A stretch of DNA of 64,000 bases from Patiria miniata (lineage: Eukaryota; Echinodermata; Asteroidea; Valvatida; Asterinidae), in NCBI RefSeq assembly GCF_015706575.1, contig NW_024037064.1:8595606-8659605 (forward strand), written 5' to 3'. How positions within the stretch are numbered: position 1 is the stretch's first letter; the number at the start of each line of letters is the position of its first letter. The notes below the pieces were generated by a model. It did no database searches and was not told the DNA's origin. It saw only the letters and a list, made by a program, of their open reading frames with translations. Shown here in pieces: positions 25,297 through 36,919 of this stretch. The translations under genes and the position numbers were made by a program.

Positions 25297-28200
25297 CTAG
25301 TCGTCTGTTGACAAATCGACCTTGTGACCCGCCCTTTGACTCTTGACATGCTTGTCGTAGTACCTGTACATGGCCCGGAAGTGCTTATCCTTCATGATGA
25401 TGTGATGTCGCTTGGTCTGGATGAAGATCTGTGCCTCCTGGGGGGTCCATTTGTTCACCTGCAATGCATGATGGGACAGGAATGGGAATTTGGTACTTTG
25501 AATGAGTCAGGTTGGCGCTACCCGTTACAGCATGACTGAATGTGGATCTTAACCCGTTCGCGCCGGGATTATTTTTCCCCAAAATTTCGATTTTCGAAAA
25601 AAGGCAACATTATAGTGGCTAACTTCAGATATACAGCCAAACGCCACAAATACTGATTCGCAAGATTGATTTCAATAGTATTTGTTCACTATTTCTCACC
25701 AAACCTCATACTTTTCAACACTACGGGGTGTGCAACAGAACAATAGGCTGTGCAAAGCTGCCAATTCAAGATCAATACACAGTCTGCCTCCACAGACTTT
25801 GTGTGCGTGTGCAAAAGACGTGAGGAAATAGTGTGTTTAGACATCACCAAGAGGCGAGTCGAGGCACGTTTGACGTTTTAAAAAAATCAGCCGTGCTGGT
25901 GTATAAAAACAGCCAGTCACGCCAGTGCATGGTAAAACAGCCTCCGACGGACATTACTAATAACGAATTGACAGCCCTTGCCTGTCATATTTTCAAAATA
26001 CATGTAACGCCCTCTTTCTTAAGGATTTTTGACCATCAACATTTCATGGAGGCTGATCTGTTTCTAGGAACGCCAATTAGGAAACAATAAAGACAACAAA
26101 TACATTAAACACTCTTTACAGAATTCCCCCCAAAAGTTAATATGAATGATATGAAAGATGTGTTTAATTATTAAGGAAGAAATAATATGCCACATTGATG
26201 CAAGGTGATCTACTATCGAGATCTTGCGTCCTGAACTGAGGCTTGGTTGCGGTAAAACAACATAATCAAATAGACAACTCAGTAGAAACTTGAGCATAAG
26301 GACAATTCCACGGTTACTCATGTTACATTTTTGATGTACTTTTGAGTTTCCTTGGGCTGTAATTACCTCACTGAAAATCTCTGTTATCTCTCTGGTAGAT
26401 AGAGTAGACCTAGACCTACCTAAGCACTAAAGATGACATCCAGAAAAATGTGTTATGTACGATTAAACAAGAGGCACAATCTTTGTCACTCGCGTTACAT
26501 TTTTGTAACGTGAATTACCAATTTTGTGTGTCTTGTTTATCATACATAACACATTTTTTCTGGATGTCATCTTTAGTGCTTAGGTAGGTCTAGGTCTACT
26601 CAATCTACCACGGAGATAACAGTTATTGAACCTTTTCAGTAAGGTAATTACAGCCCAAAGACACTCAAAAGTACATCAAAAATGTAACATGAGTAACCGT
26701 GGAATTGCCCATAACCATTAGTTGGATGCAAAGTGCTCTCCCTTATTACTCACATGCATCAGGTAGCAGCCAACCAGAGTAGCGCTGCGTGTCCGTCCAG
26801 CCTTGCAATGGACGTAAACCGACTCTTGTCTCTCGGCGTATTCCAGGATGAACTGGACACCGCGCTCCAGCTTGTCCATACTAGGAGCCTCTGTGAAGTC
26901 TACCGTCGGCAGGTGAAGGCAATCCACTCCCAGCTTGGCCCATTCCTGCAGGTTGCAGTCCCAATTCAAGATATCTCACAATACAGAAACTTGCAATGGA
27001 GATACAGGATTTTTTTAACCCTAACTCCCTAGGCCTTTTTGCTAGGATGTAGCCTCAATCCTGCAAAATCCTCCAATTGGCCTCATGGAAAAATAGCATA
27101 TAGCCTCAATCCTGCAAATTCCTCCATTATTTCTTGAATATGGTCCATGGAGGGGTGACCACTGCCTGAATCCTGCACAATCCTCCGGCTATAACTGTCA
27201 ATAGGCTGAGGCAGAGGCAGTGACATCCTGGAGCAGTGCGGAGGATGTCAAGTTTAATCAAGGACTAAAGTTATGCACGGCTGAGCATAAACAACACAAG
27301 GTCCGGCCCAAGATCTTGACACAGTGCGTACTCCGAAATCAGCAATGCACTTTTGCCATGTAACCTCAATCCTGCATATTCCTCCAATTTGCAAAAAGGA
27401 TTTTGGAGGATTCAGGGCGGTTACGGTTAATAAGGTTTAGCTGAGGCTAAGTCAACACAAAGAGCAAGGACATTTAACCCTAACCCACCTCACTCCTCCA
27501 AAATCCTCCTGGCGGTTTTGGAGGATTCTAGAGGATTGAGGATGAATGGTGATTGAATCAAATGAGGATTCTGGAGGATTGAGGATGAATGGTGATTGAA
27601 GCACATGAGGATTTTGGAGGATTGAGGATGAATGGTGATTAAAGCACACGAGGATTTTGGAGGATTGAGGATGAATGCATTTTGAGGCAGGACTGTCTGA
27701 TGATTTTGAAAAAAATTAGGCGGAGTTGCAAAATTTTGGAGGATTTTGGAGGATTGAGGATGGTTGTAAGCAAAAAGGGCCTAGGGGGTTAGGGTTAATC
27801 GTAACTCCTCATTGAGTGATTCACAATGTAATAGGAACTTTCCTCACCCCTGCAAATTTCAACAATTCTTACACCTAAACTATTATTATTGGAGGTACAT
27901 GTATGCCGAACCCCATGTAAAGCATAATCAGTTTTAGTACATTGTACAAAAACTACAATAAAGGAATGCAACGTGAACAAAAGAAGAGGAAACTCCAATC
28001 TGTTCAAGACTTTGTACAGTGTTTTTCAATGTTCAATAGCGTAAAGTGTGAAGTGAAAAACAAGGAAATTAGCTGATCTGAGGAAAAGTTGCATGCCTGA
28101 CAATACTCACTCTAACAGATTCCAACAAACCCAGGTGTTGTTGTTTAAGGTTAAGCACCTAAGCAAGGTGTGCAATGATTTTACTTCGTCTTGTTTTATT

Positions 28201-31200
28201 TTTATGATTATCATTAAAATCTGTGTTTCCATTTTTTTCACATTTCAACAATTTACGTCGCCGAAATCTGTAAAACAACTAATACAATTTGAGTGGCCTT
28301 ACCTGAAAAAAGCACTTTTGCCTACAGTTTTGTGTACATGTATAAATGAGGAACAGTCTGGTGCCTGGATATGCGTTACACATTAGCGTTTGTTTTTATA
28401 TGCGGTGTCTGGGGTAAAAACAGAGTCAATTCGTAGCAGCGCGAGCACGGCGTGAGTTACGAAAATACGATTTTTGAAATCAAACTGTTACGATCTTATC
28501 GAGACAACATGCAGTATCATATTTCATATTAATATGAGCAAATTGGAAAGGAAATTAGTACTTTCGAGAAGGCGTGGACGAAAGATCGCGAAAACACGTA
28601 CTGCACGTTGTGAATATATAGCACCAAGTACACGATAAAAATATGTACATGTACATGTATAAACAAAACAAAAAAACACGGTCACCTCTCTTGTTGTGAC
28701 AAATCTCTTCAGCTCAAAGTCTTCGTTCATGGCAATGACTGCTTTTACGTTCTCCTTTTCTACGACCTGAGAAAACAAAAAAAGTGGACATGAAAAATAA
28801 ATTTACGGATTTTTGTAGGATCCAGGGGACCAACCAATAACTCAATTTCACTTGTTTGTGACATAAGGCCCCCCAAAAAAAGTCTCCGGTTTCTGGTATG
28901 CGTGCGCGTCGCCGTAGCCATAAGCGTCGGCAAAATGAAAAAGGTTTTTTTTCAATACAAGATGATGTCTCAAAACCGCCAAACTCACTGGTTTGACTGG
29001 AATCCTGCTGCTGCACAATTTTAACGTGTTTTTAGATGGGGCTATGATCGAGAATAAGCTTTATGTGGCCTCTCTGGACTCCCATATATTTGCACTAAGT
29101 TTAGTCAGGCACCATTTGCAGTCATCAGCCAACATTTGAAGCCCCCCCCAAAAAAAAACAGGTAAAAAAAAAAAAAAAAAAAAAAGCCGCGTCGCCGCAC
29201 CACTTTTGGGGCAAGCTCCATACCAGAATCCGGAGACTTTTTTTTTTTGGCCAAATACCCTTTTTTGAGGAGTGGGTCAGATTTATCCTGTGAGTGCTGT
29301 TGATTTTTTTTTAGTGCGGAGTGATGCGATAGTCTTAACACATGTAAATATCGCCAGGCGACAAAACATCGACGGTCGTAGCTCAGACGCAGCTTGATCT
29401 TGAAGAGTCAGTCGCTGACTGATCTGTGTTCTCACAAGGTCCACCTGAGTTCAGGTTAAGCTGGATGAATAAACGCACACATATACAATGTACATGTACA
29501 TTGCAATATACATTTTTGTACATTTATACATTCAAAACTTGATTTAAAGGGGAGATACAACATTTGCAAACATCAAAAAATGATCAAATTATCACGAAAT
29601 ACGTACTGGATTGTAAGGGAATGATAGTCTAAAGCGTCCTGTAAAATTGTGTCTCCTGGTGTGCTGACATTTTCAAGAAAACATGTATTTTTCCAACGGT
29701 GGTCCGCCGACCAGCGTTGCAGAAATTTTTTTTTTTTTCAAAAACTGCTCCAAATTTTTCGTAACAGTTGTTTTGCATTTTCTTTGCAATTGATTACACA
29801 CCTGTGAAGGGGTGCAAGCCAGCCAGACTGATTCTCTGACCTTACATTTCCCCAAAGTCTATAAATTTCTCTGTTTCATCTTAAAAGGGGTCAGGGAACC
29901 AGGCTAAGCGAACATGTTTTTTTTGGTTTTCACCAGCATCTACTTGCCCAAAACATGAAACAAGTCAGTTTAACAATATTTGCTACTAATCCTCCGAATC
30001 CATTTATTTCTGAAAATTGCAGCAAAAGCAAATGTTGTACATTCCCTTAGCTGCAGTTTATTGGCAGATAGTTTGTCTTAACAGTGAAGGCTCCAATTGG
30101 CAGGAGTTGGAGGCCCTGGAGGGTGCCTGATACTGATCAGCTGGGGACACTCATTTTGTTATCAGAGGACTCTCATTGTTCTCTGTGGCATGTATTGGAG
30201 TGCCTGTCCAGTTACCCTTGAAATGACATGGCAGATATTGGAGGGCCGTGCAAAAAACATATGCCATTTTCTTAAGGCACATAATGGCATGCGTTGGAGG
30301 GTCCAGTAGGGTAAGGGTTAAGCAAAATTAGGAATTCAAGACTACATGTACAATGTATGCAATACTGTGCGTTCAACCCATCTTTAACAAACATGCTTTA
30401 ATAACAAAAATGGCTTTTTGGTACTCCCTGTTTGTCACATTATTAATTTCGAATCCACAGCACAACAGGTGTTGCCCAGACCACAACTGTTGACTCACAC
30501 TCAACTGCACAATACGATTCTTGAAATACATTAGTGTGACGCACGTTCACTGCATATTACTGAAACGCAGTGAATTGAGAAAAATCAGTGTAGCGTAATC
30601 ACTACAGTGTAGCTGTATAACTTCCCAGTCAATACATCACTTGCCAAACACAGCACGGAACACAAGGCCAAATCAATTCACATATGTTTACTGTTTACAG
30701 ACATGTTGTGAGTCGATCCATGTATGTACTGTACATCATGTACATGTTGGTGATTTCCAACGATTACACAGTAAAAAGTAAAGTCTGTCACGAGCCAATG
30801 TGGACCATCAGGCCAGCATTTATCTCTAGTTTCAGTAACATAAAGTGACTGAGAATATGTCTATTCCCCTTGGACAGGATGCGAAACCATTGCAGGTTAC
30901 TCCCCAGCTAATGCCAGGTCAAGAGAGGCAAAGTGGACGGTGGGGTTGAAGTGGCTTGCCCAAGGACACAACATATGACCAGCAGCTGGATTTCTAACCC
31001 CTGACCGTCTGATCATGAGTCAAAAGCCCTAACCATGCCATTTATACACCTTGGTGGAGAGAGGCAAGTGGGATTGAAGTGCCTTGCCCAAGGACACAAC
31101 ATATGACCAGCAGCTGGATTTCTAACCCCTGACCCTCTGATCATGAGTCAAAAGCCCTAACCATGCCATTTATACACCTTGGTGGAGAGAGGCAAGTGGG

Positions 31201-32754
31201 ATTGAAGTGCCTTGCCCAAGGACACAACATATGACCAGCGGCTGGATTTGAAATCCTGACCCTCTGATCATTGTACATGTATTATGTATGTGCAATGTAC
31301 TTTTAAAAAGTATTTTTTTTGGAAATATAGAGGGCTACATGTACATTACTTAAAGGGAATGTACCACATTTGCTTTTCCTGCAATTTTCAGAAATACATG
31401 TAATGGATTTGGAGGATTAGTATGTTATAGAAAATATTGTTACACTGACTTGTTTCATGTTTTGGGTTCGTAGATGCTGGAAAAACCAAGAAAACCAATC
31501 ATATTATTGTAGTCTGGTTCTCTGAGCCCACTTAAGATAAAACGGACACATTTATAGACTTTGGGGAATTGTAAGATCAGAGAATCAGTCTCGCAGGGTT
31601 TTAGTCTTCACATGTGTGTAATCAATTGCAAAGAAAATGTAGACAAACTAAATATAAAAAAAGTTGGAGCACTTTTTGAAAAAGGCCAGTTTTCTCCGAC
31701 TCTGGTCGGCCAGTTGTTTGAAATAGGCTAAGTAAACAATCCAAAACATAACATTTTCGGGGATTTCAGGACCTAGTGCCCCTTTAAGTTGTGGAACATC
31801 AAAAGCTTTTAATGTTAGAATCAGTGACAACAGACATTTTCAGCATATAACATGAATAAAATGAAATCAAAATTGTTGAAAAAACTTCTTTCTTTTTTTT
31901 GAACGCGAAATGTACGACGAGTTTGGTGAGGCCGCCATTTTGTTTACGTGAAGCTAGCCTACTATGCATGTGTGAAGTGTACAGAGCCATACTACGCATG
32001 CGCGAAGTACACAAGTGCCATCCAAACAAAATAGCGGCCAACACTAATTGACAAACTCGTCGTACATTTCGCGATCCAAAAAACCAAGATTTTAAGTATT
32101 TTTAACTTTATTTCATATGCTGAATGTGTCTTTTGTCATATATTTTCACCAGAAAATGCATCATCTGGTGTTCCAAAACTTATACAAAATTTGTTGATGT
32201 TTATGTTGACGACTTTTGACGCATGCAGACGCTTGGTGACGCATTTCAGTAGTTAATTAGACTTGAAATCAAGTCTGTAATGAGTGGTTTTAATCGCGTC
32301 CGCCGCGCGCGACTGCCAAGCTCTGTGCCGGGGGTACGACATACCGCGTGCTGTCCTAGTAGCGGGGACGCTACGTACATTTTCGACCCCACGTGTGTGC
32401 GATCCCATGCGTGTACTGCATTACATAGACACGGACTGACCATGCCGCGCGGTGTACGTGTCTGTACATGACTTTCGCATGACTGGTTGTAGCGCTCACG
32501 TTGCGTGAACAGCGGTGGCATGGCCGGTATGCGGATTCTGGCGCTGATGACGGACATAAACCACTAGAGTCTAACGACTTGCCATCAAGTCTAGTAGTTA
32601 ATCTCCCTACCTCTTGCGCAATGTTTTTACTTCTCAGTGGAAGCGCCCCCAGTAGCACCGTAGGGTCGATCCGGTCGTACCATTCCCGCGACGACACACT
32701 CTTCATGAAGACATTGAAGCCCAGGGTAGGGTAGAATAAAATCCTGGACCCCAT
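25297..32754 (-). CDS. PTPMT1: PTPMT1, mitochondrial phosphatidylglycerophosphate phosphatase
   Basis: Four exons: 32611-32754, 28686-28766, 26754-26945 and 25297-25458, all GT-AG and all phase 0, giving 192 aa (human about 201). Exon 1 reads [15 protein letters not shown], then [18 protein letters not shown], the family signature; exon 2 carries [13 protein letters not shown]; exon 3 the acidic TVDFTEAP segment and the catalytic [14 protein letters not shown] loop (CX5R, C122 and R128); exon 4 [17 protein letters not shown] to the end. The enzyme removes phosphate from phosphatidylglycerophosphate to make phosphatidylglycerol for cardiolipin, at the inner mitochondrial membrane. The ATG at 32754 is the first in frame after a stop at 32818-32820; the following hydrophobic/basic stretch should serve in mitochondrial targeting. 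The introns hold at least eight mobile elements and repeats. Confidence 0.94.
25459..26295. other. PTPMT1 intron 3, right part, no element recognised
   Basis: AT-rich intron sequence between exon 4 and the MITE at 26300. Frames here (for example one near 25833-26090) have no recognisable domain. Nothing else is supported. Confidence 0.4.
26300..26710. mobile_element. Long-TIR MITE with 4-bp ATAA target duplication
   Basis: Nearly the whole 411 bases form a palindrome: GGACAATTCCACGGTTACTC onward is inverted up to GAGTAACCGTGGAATTGCCC, with ATAA on both sides (26296-26299, 26711-26714). The terminal GGGCAATTC and the 4-bp AT-rich duplication are shared with the 2.2 kb element at 34387-36612, so the two are probably one superfamily. 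It ends only 43 bases from the exon 3 splice donor of PTPMT1. Confidence 0.82.
27019..27794. mobile_element. TTAA-flanked element with internal minisatellite, copy 1
   Basis: Ends CCCTAACTCCCTAGGCC and GGCCTAGGGGGTTAGGG are inverse (with one mismatch), flanked by TTAA (27015-27018, 27795-27798), as in Kolobok or piggyBac families. The interior is rich in AATCCTCCAAAAT/GAGGATTTTGGAGGATT; at about 27522-27680 this becomes a minisatellite of about 43 bp, four copies. A shorter copy without that array lies at 43948-44362. It sits in intron 2 of PTPMT1. Confidence 0.8.
28344..28642 (-). mobile_element. Fragment of the 9-bp-duplication MITE, inverted
   Basis: The sequence is the reverse complement of the interior of the element at 20052-20565 (shared GAGGAACAGTCTGGTGCC, GCGCGAGCACGGCGTGAGTT, GCACCAAGTACACGATAAAA). 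Both termini are missing. It lies in intron 2 of PTPMT1, 44 bases from exon 2. Confidence 0.8.
28867..29252. mobile_element. PIF/Harbinger-like MITE, copy 2
   Basis: Same family as 19332-19699: GTCTCCGGTTTCTGGTATG at the left and GGAGACTTTTTTTTTTTGGCC-type right end, with an interior nearly identical (AAACTCACTGGTTTGACTGG, CACCATTTGCAGTCATCAGC). The left flank is TAA; the right is AAA, so the duplication has decayed or the end slipped in the homopolymer. It lies in intron 1 of PTPMT1. Confidence 0.78.
29548..30047. mobile_element. TTAA-type MITE, AGGGAATGTACAACATTTGC ends, copy 1
   Basis: Left AGGGGAGATACAACATTTGC and right GCAAATGTTGTACATTCCCT are inverse; TTAA is intact at the left (29544-29547) and decayed at the right. 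Internal blocks CAAACTGACTTGTTTCATG and CACACCTGTGAAGGGGTGCA (as seen on either strand) recur in the copies at 31354-31783, 35285-35814 and 45931-46253. Confidence 0.78.
30928..31262. repeat. Tandem repeat, three units of 128 bp, SINE-like sequence
   Basis: CTTGCCCAAGGACACAACAT recurs at 30955, 31083 and 31211, exactly 128 bases apart. The unit (CTTGCCCAAGGACACAAC ... CAGCTGGATTTCTAACCCC ... GAGTCAAAAGCCCTAACCA) resembles the conserved 3' core shared by many SINEs and L2-type LINEs. The tandem form is probably a local amplification in intron 1 of PTPMT1. Confidence 0.75.
31354..31783. mobile_element. TTAA-type MITE, copy 2
   Basis: Begins AGGGAATGTACCACATTTGC and ends CCT, with intact TTAA on both sides (31350-31353, 31784-31787). 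The interior matches the copies at 29548 and 45931. The right end is more diverged than the left. It lies in intron 1 of PTPMT1. Confidence 0.78.
31904..32073. mobile_element. Short palindromic MITE, CGCGAAATGTACGACGAG ends
   Basis: CGCGAAATGTACGACGAGTT at the left and AACTCGTCGTACATTTCGCG at the right are inverse; inside, GGCCGCCATTTTGTTT is inverted as AAACAAAATAGCGGCC. 170 bases, about 540 bases downstream of PTPMT1 exon 1. The GCCGCCATTTT motifs resemble YY1 sites, a point only of sequence likeness. Confidence 0.75.
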
Positions 32755-33242
32755 ACCCACGGAATCTGCCTGGACAGGCTGACAGATGAGCGCAGTGAAG
32801 TTGGGACCGTGACCTCCTTAATAAAAGACAATCAGAATGTTACATGTACACGGTTGTATTTTATACATGTTATAACACCTCACCCACAGATTCTGTGTCT
32901 TGATTGGCCGAGAGCGAGTCACATGTTACTTTCTAATTTTGCTATCTTTCTGTGCACGGCCAAAGTACTATACCATTAGCAACCAAAGTACTATTTCCAC
33001 GGCGCGGTATTTGTGTGCAAATGCATGCTGGTGTGCGCGTTGCGCGTAGCGCGTATTATTCCAAAGAGAGCGCGCTGCAGACTTGGGTTCAAACATTTCC
33101 TGAAGGGTTAGTTTTTAAGAGAGAAATACATTTTCCACCAATTTGTATTGAAATTGAAGTTTATTTCAACTGTGTTCAGATTTAAATAATGTAAAATATC
33201 AAAATCAAGCAGAATCTGTACATGTAGGTGAAGTGTTATAAA

Positions 33243-33406
33243 ACAAATATTGAATGCTTTATCTCGTGGTGAAGTAAAACTAGCCTCCCTCGGTGATCCA
33301 TGGAGCATTCTATTTTCCCTCGGCTTCGCCTCGGGAAAATAGAATGGTCCATGGATCACCTCGGGAGGCTAGTTTTACTACACCACTCGAAGCATTCAAT
33401 ATTTGT
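33243..33406. repeat. Near-perfect 164-bp hairpin
   Basis: ACAAATATTGAATGCTT, then AGTAAAACTAGCCTCCCTCG, then CATTCTATTTTCCCTCGG, are followed after a few bases by the same segments inverted (to AAGCATTCAATATTTGT). Arms of about 80 bases with hardly any loop. It lies about 490 bases upstream of the PTPMT1 ATG. Probably a palindromic MITE, but no target duplication was fixed. Confidence 0.8.
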
Positions 33407-34386
33407 ATACTATGATGTCTCATCTTTCGCCCACCGGGTAGATTACCACTGATTAGGTAATCTTTCTTCAATTTTTGTCAAGAAATTTTTAGACACTAAA
33501 AGACAGTGGATATTTTGCAGGCGGTAATCCCGGCAAGCTAACGTTTACTAAAGGTTTGCCGGCAGCAATCCCTATCAACAGAGGGCGCTGTACTCTCTAA
33601 GATAGGGCTGCATTATAAGATATATTAACCACCAACGGTTGTGTAGTAGTACATGTACCTGTGGTCTAGTGGATAAGCAATGGATCTCATCTCAAGTACA
33701 AAAAAAACAGTAACTGCGCATTTTCAGTGCATATATCCGGCTAGCCCCACTAGTGTGGCCGCGGTATGCTGCGCTGAACCTCTGGCCACACACCGTGGTA
33801 CGCGTGGTACGCGCACTACTGAGGACGTTTTCATAAAAATTACAGGAATTTTCTTACATATGGTTGTATTCTATGATGTCCCATCTATCACTTCTGGGAT
33901 GCTTAGGTGTAATGATGTTCAATTTTCCGAGATATTCTTGAATCTTTCTGGAGCCCATATGCACTCGTGAAACGTCAAGTGATGGCAGCCATTTTGAATG
34001 CGACAAGAGATGACCTCAAGCTGTGACGTCGCGTTTATGCAAATTGCTTGTCGAGCGAGGGCGCGAGTTGCAAATGCGACGGCTGTTTCCTGTGCCGTGG
34101 ATCCTGAATAGAGATCAGTGCACGTGGCCCCCAGACGATAAATGCATGGTACAGGAAACAGCCGTCGCATTTGCAACTCGCACCCTCGCTCGACAAGCAA
34201 TTTGCATAAACGCGACGTCACAGCTTGAGGTCATCTCTTGTCACATTCAAAATGGCTGCCATCACCAGACGTTTCACGAGTGCACATGGGCTCCAGAAAG
34301 ATTCAAGAATATCTCAAAAAATTTAACATCATTACACCTAAGCATCCCAGAAGTGATAGATGGGACATCATAGAATACAACCATAT

Positions 34387-36612
34387 GGGCAATTCTTTGG
34401 TAACGGAATTACGGAATTTTGTCACTTTGTCAAGGATTATTCTTTCCCAAGAAAACATGTTCTATGCTAGGCAACTAATCTAAACATGGAAAGGGAGCCA
34501 AGACCCAATAGAATTGATTGACCGCTAAAAAAAAAGAAAAAATCCCACAAGATTTCCCTTTAAGGGGCGGAGCTTAATATCGGTAACGGAATTACGGACA
34601 GAGGACAAGCATATTTGAGTTCTCGCATAAATTAATAAAACTCTCTGAAGTTTGGAAATTTTAAAATTGGACACTACCTGTTATTTGTAGAGTTCAGGGG
34701 TGTTGTTAACTACAATACAGAACAAAGTTGAAAAAATAATCACTCTTTTCATAATTTGCATTCGAATCACGGTAACGGAATTACGCCTGGGCGGTAACGG
34801 AATTACGCCATAGGTTTACATGTAATAGGTAAATGCAATACATTAACATTGAATTCAACATAAACTCATCACAATACAAATTTTAGAAGTTTATACAATG
34901 CCACAAAGGGAAAGCTAAGTGAAAATTAGCAGATCAGAATGTAAATGTAGGCCTAAACATGTCTGGGCTTCATTTTTTAGGTCAAAGGTCAAGGTCAAAT
35001 GAAAGCAGTCTGGTGATGGCTGCATTGCCTGTTAGCAATGTATATTTTTTTTACCGAAAATCGAATTTTACTATGAACATTTGTATTATCGTATTTAACT
35101 AGTTTATCGTGGAAAATACAATAAAACTGCACTGGTTGGCATCTCTGAGCAAGGGAAGATGTTAAGTTATGCCAAGTAGAACATGTAGAAGTACAAGTAC
35201 AGTCTGGTACTCAACTTTCATATACTTGTTGTCGAATATATTTTCTGTGGGTACCAGACAATGGCTTTGGCAACACATATTTAAAGGGAATGTACATCAT
35301 TGGCTTTTGCTGTAATTTTCAGAAGTGAACTATTTGAGGGGATAGTATAATAGATCAAATATTGTTACACTGACATGTTTGAAGTTTTGTGTTCGAAAAT
35401 GCTGGAAAAATCAAGAAAAACAAAACTGTTCAAGTAGTCTGGTTCCTTGACTCCACTAAAGGTAAAATTGGGCAATTTATAAATGCCTGAAAATTGGAGG
35501 GTAAGGGAACCAGACTAGCTGGCCTGCACCCGTTCATGAACATGTAACAAATACCCGGTAGCAAACAAAATTTGGACTGGAAAGAGTGTAAAGTTGGAGC
35601 AGTAGTTGAAAAATAGTTAGGTTTTTCCAACGGTGGTCGGCCGACCACCGTTGGAAATGTATACAAAAATATCATTTTCTTGAAAATTACTTCATACCAG
35701 GTGCCATAATTTTACAGGATGCTTAAGACTATCATTTACCAACATCCTAGTAAGGTATTTCGTAAAAACTTGGTAGTTTTATTTTCTGATGTTTGCAAAT
35801 GTTGTATATTCTCTTTAAGCATCCAAACAACTATTAGCATTTTTTAAATAGTAAAAAAGAAAAAGTAAAAGTAAAAAATATCAATGGAACACCTGATTAT
35901 TTTTAATTGTATAATAGCAAATTAAAGAGGGAAATGATTTAACAAGTAATTTAGTATTTAAAGTTATTGTCCAAGATTACATGCAAATCTCCTATTTAAT
36001 GTCATGTACATAACTTCTGGAGGAATGTGCATACTTTGTGCATGCGTAATTCCGTTACCGTAATTCCGTTACCGTTTCGTAATTCCGTTACCACTTGGAA
36101 AAATGCCAAGAAATTACTATTTTAAAGTTTTTATTTTTCATTTATGTTTGTAGTAGGGTCTTTTCTCAACATACATGATTTGAAGAAAAAAAACAAGAAA
36201 ATTTGTGAAATAAGTAACTTTTGCCATTTTTTCGGTAACGGAATTACGTGCTAATTTTGACATTTTTAAATGAAAGCCTACACTATATATTTATATATAT
36301 ATTTATATTTTAAAATTTTTTTAATGACCCTGAGTAATGTTAGTAACTTGTAACATCATAAAATAAATCAAATCTTTTCCCTATAATTCAGAAAGTAATA
36401 CATACACAAAATTTTATTTTTTTACCAAATCTGAACGTTTTTAATCACAAATTGCAAAAATCACTGTTTTTACCAGAAATATGTATTTTTTTTCAATTTC
36501 GTTTTTTTGAACTGAATTCCCCATTTAATTGAGGTCTGGAAAAAGTACAAAAAAGGTTTAATATGTAAATATTTATTTTTGACATTTTTTGCTCTCCCAT
36601 GGAGAATTGCCC
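34387..36612. mobile_element. 2.2-kb non-autonomous transposon with eight GGTAACGGAATTACG sites
   Basis: Ends GGGCAATTCT and AGAATTGCCC are inverse, with ATAT on both sides (34383-34386, 36613-36616). The empty site is preserved in the opposite arm of the host palindrome at about 33858 (CTTACATATGGTTG on the plus strand), which proves a 4-bp duplication. The 15-mer GGTAACGGAATTACG lies at 34399, 34582, 34771, 34793 and 36234 on the plus strand and inverted at 36045, 36059 and 36078, so all eight copies fall in the outer thirds. The middle is AT-rich, holds no long frame, and contains a further MITE (35285-35814). Confidence 0.88.
35285..35814. mobile_element. TTAA-type MITE, copy 3, nested
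   Basis: Begins AGGGAATGTACATCATTGGC and ends GCAAATGTTGTATATTCTCT, with intact TTAA on both sides (35281-35284, 35815-35818). Inside, CCAACGGTGGTCGGCCGACC with its continuation is a perfect palindrome around 35630-35656. It sits inside the element at 34387-36612. Confidence 0.85.
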
Positions 36613-36919
36613 ATATGTAAGAAAATGCCTGTAATTTTTATGAAAACGTCCTCAGTAGTGCTCGTACCACGGTGTGTGGCCAGAGGTTCAGCGCAGCATA
36701 CCGCGGCCACACTAGTGGGGCTAATATCCGGCAAGCTAACGTTTTCTAAAGGTTGCCATCTCCGGCTAAATATCCACTGCCAAATTTAAAATTTCAAAAA
36801 TCTTTCTAAAGCCCATATGCGCCACTGTTTGAACTAAACTTCTCAGTAGATTGGGAAACCAGATGTGTGGCTTACGTACAGCGCAGCTATACCGAGGCCA
36901 CACAAGGGGGCTAGGCGTG

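Larger units (their letters stand above)
33737..36731. mobile_element. Palindromic DNA element, split by a later insertion
   Basis: The left arm (33737 to about 34100) and the right arm (about 34149-34386 plus 36617-36731) are inverse copies of about 360 bases: CTAGCCCCACTAGTGTGGCC outside and GTCGCATTTGCAACTCGC inside, about 50 bases of loop at 34101-34148. The right arm is cut by the element at 34387-36612. A diverged copy of the terminal block (CAGCGCAGCTATACCGAGGC) lies further right at about 36850-36915. No transposase seen. Confidence 0.8.
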
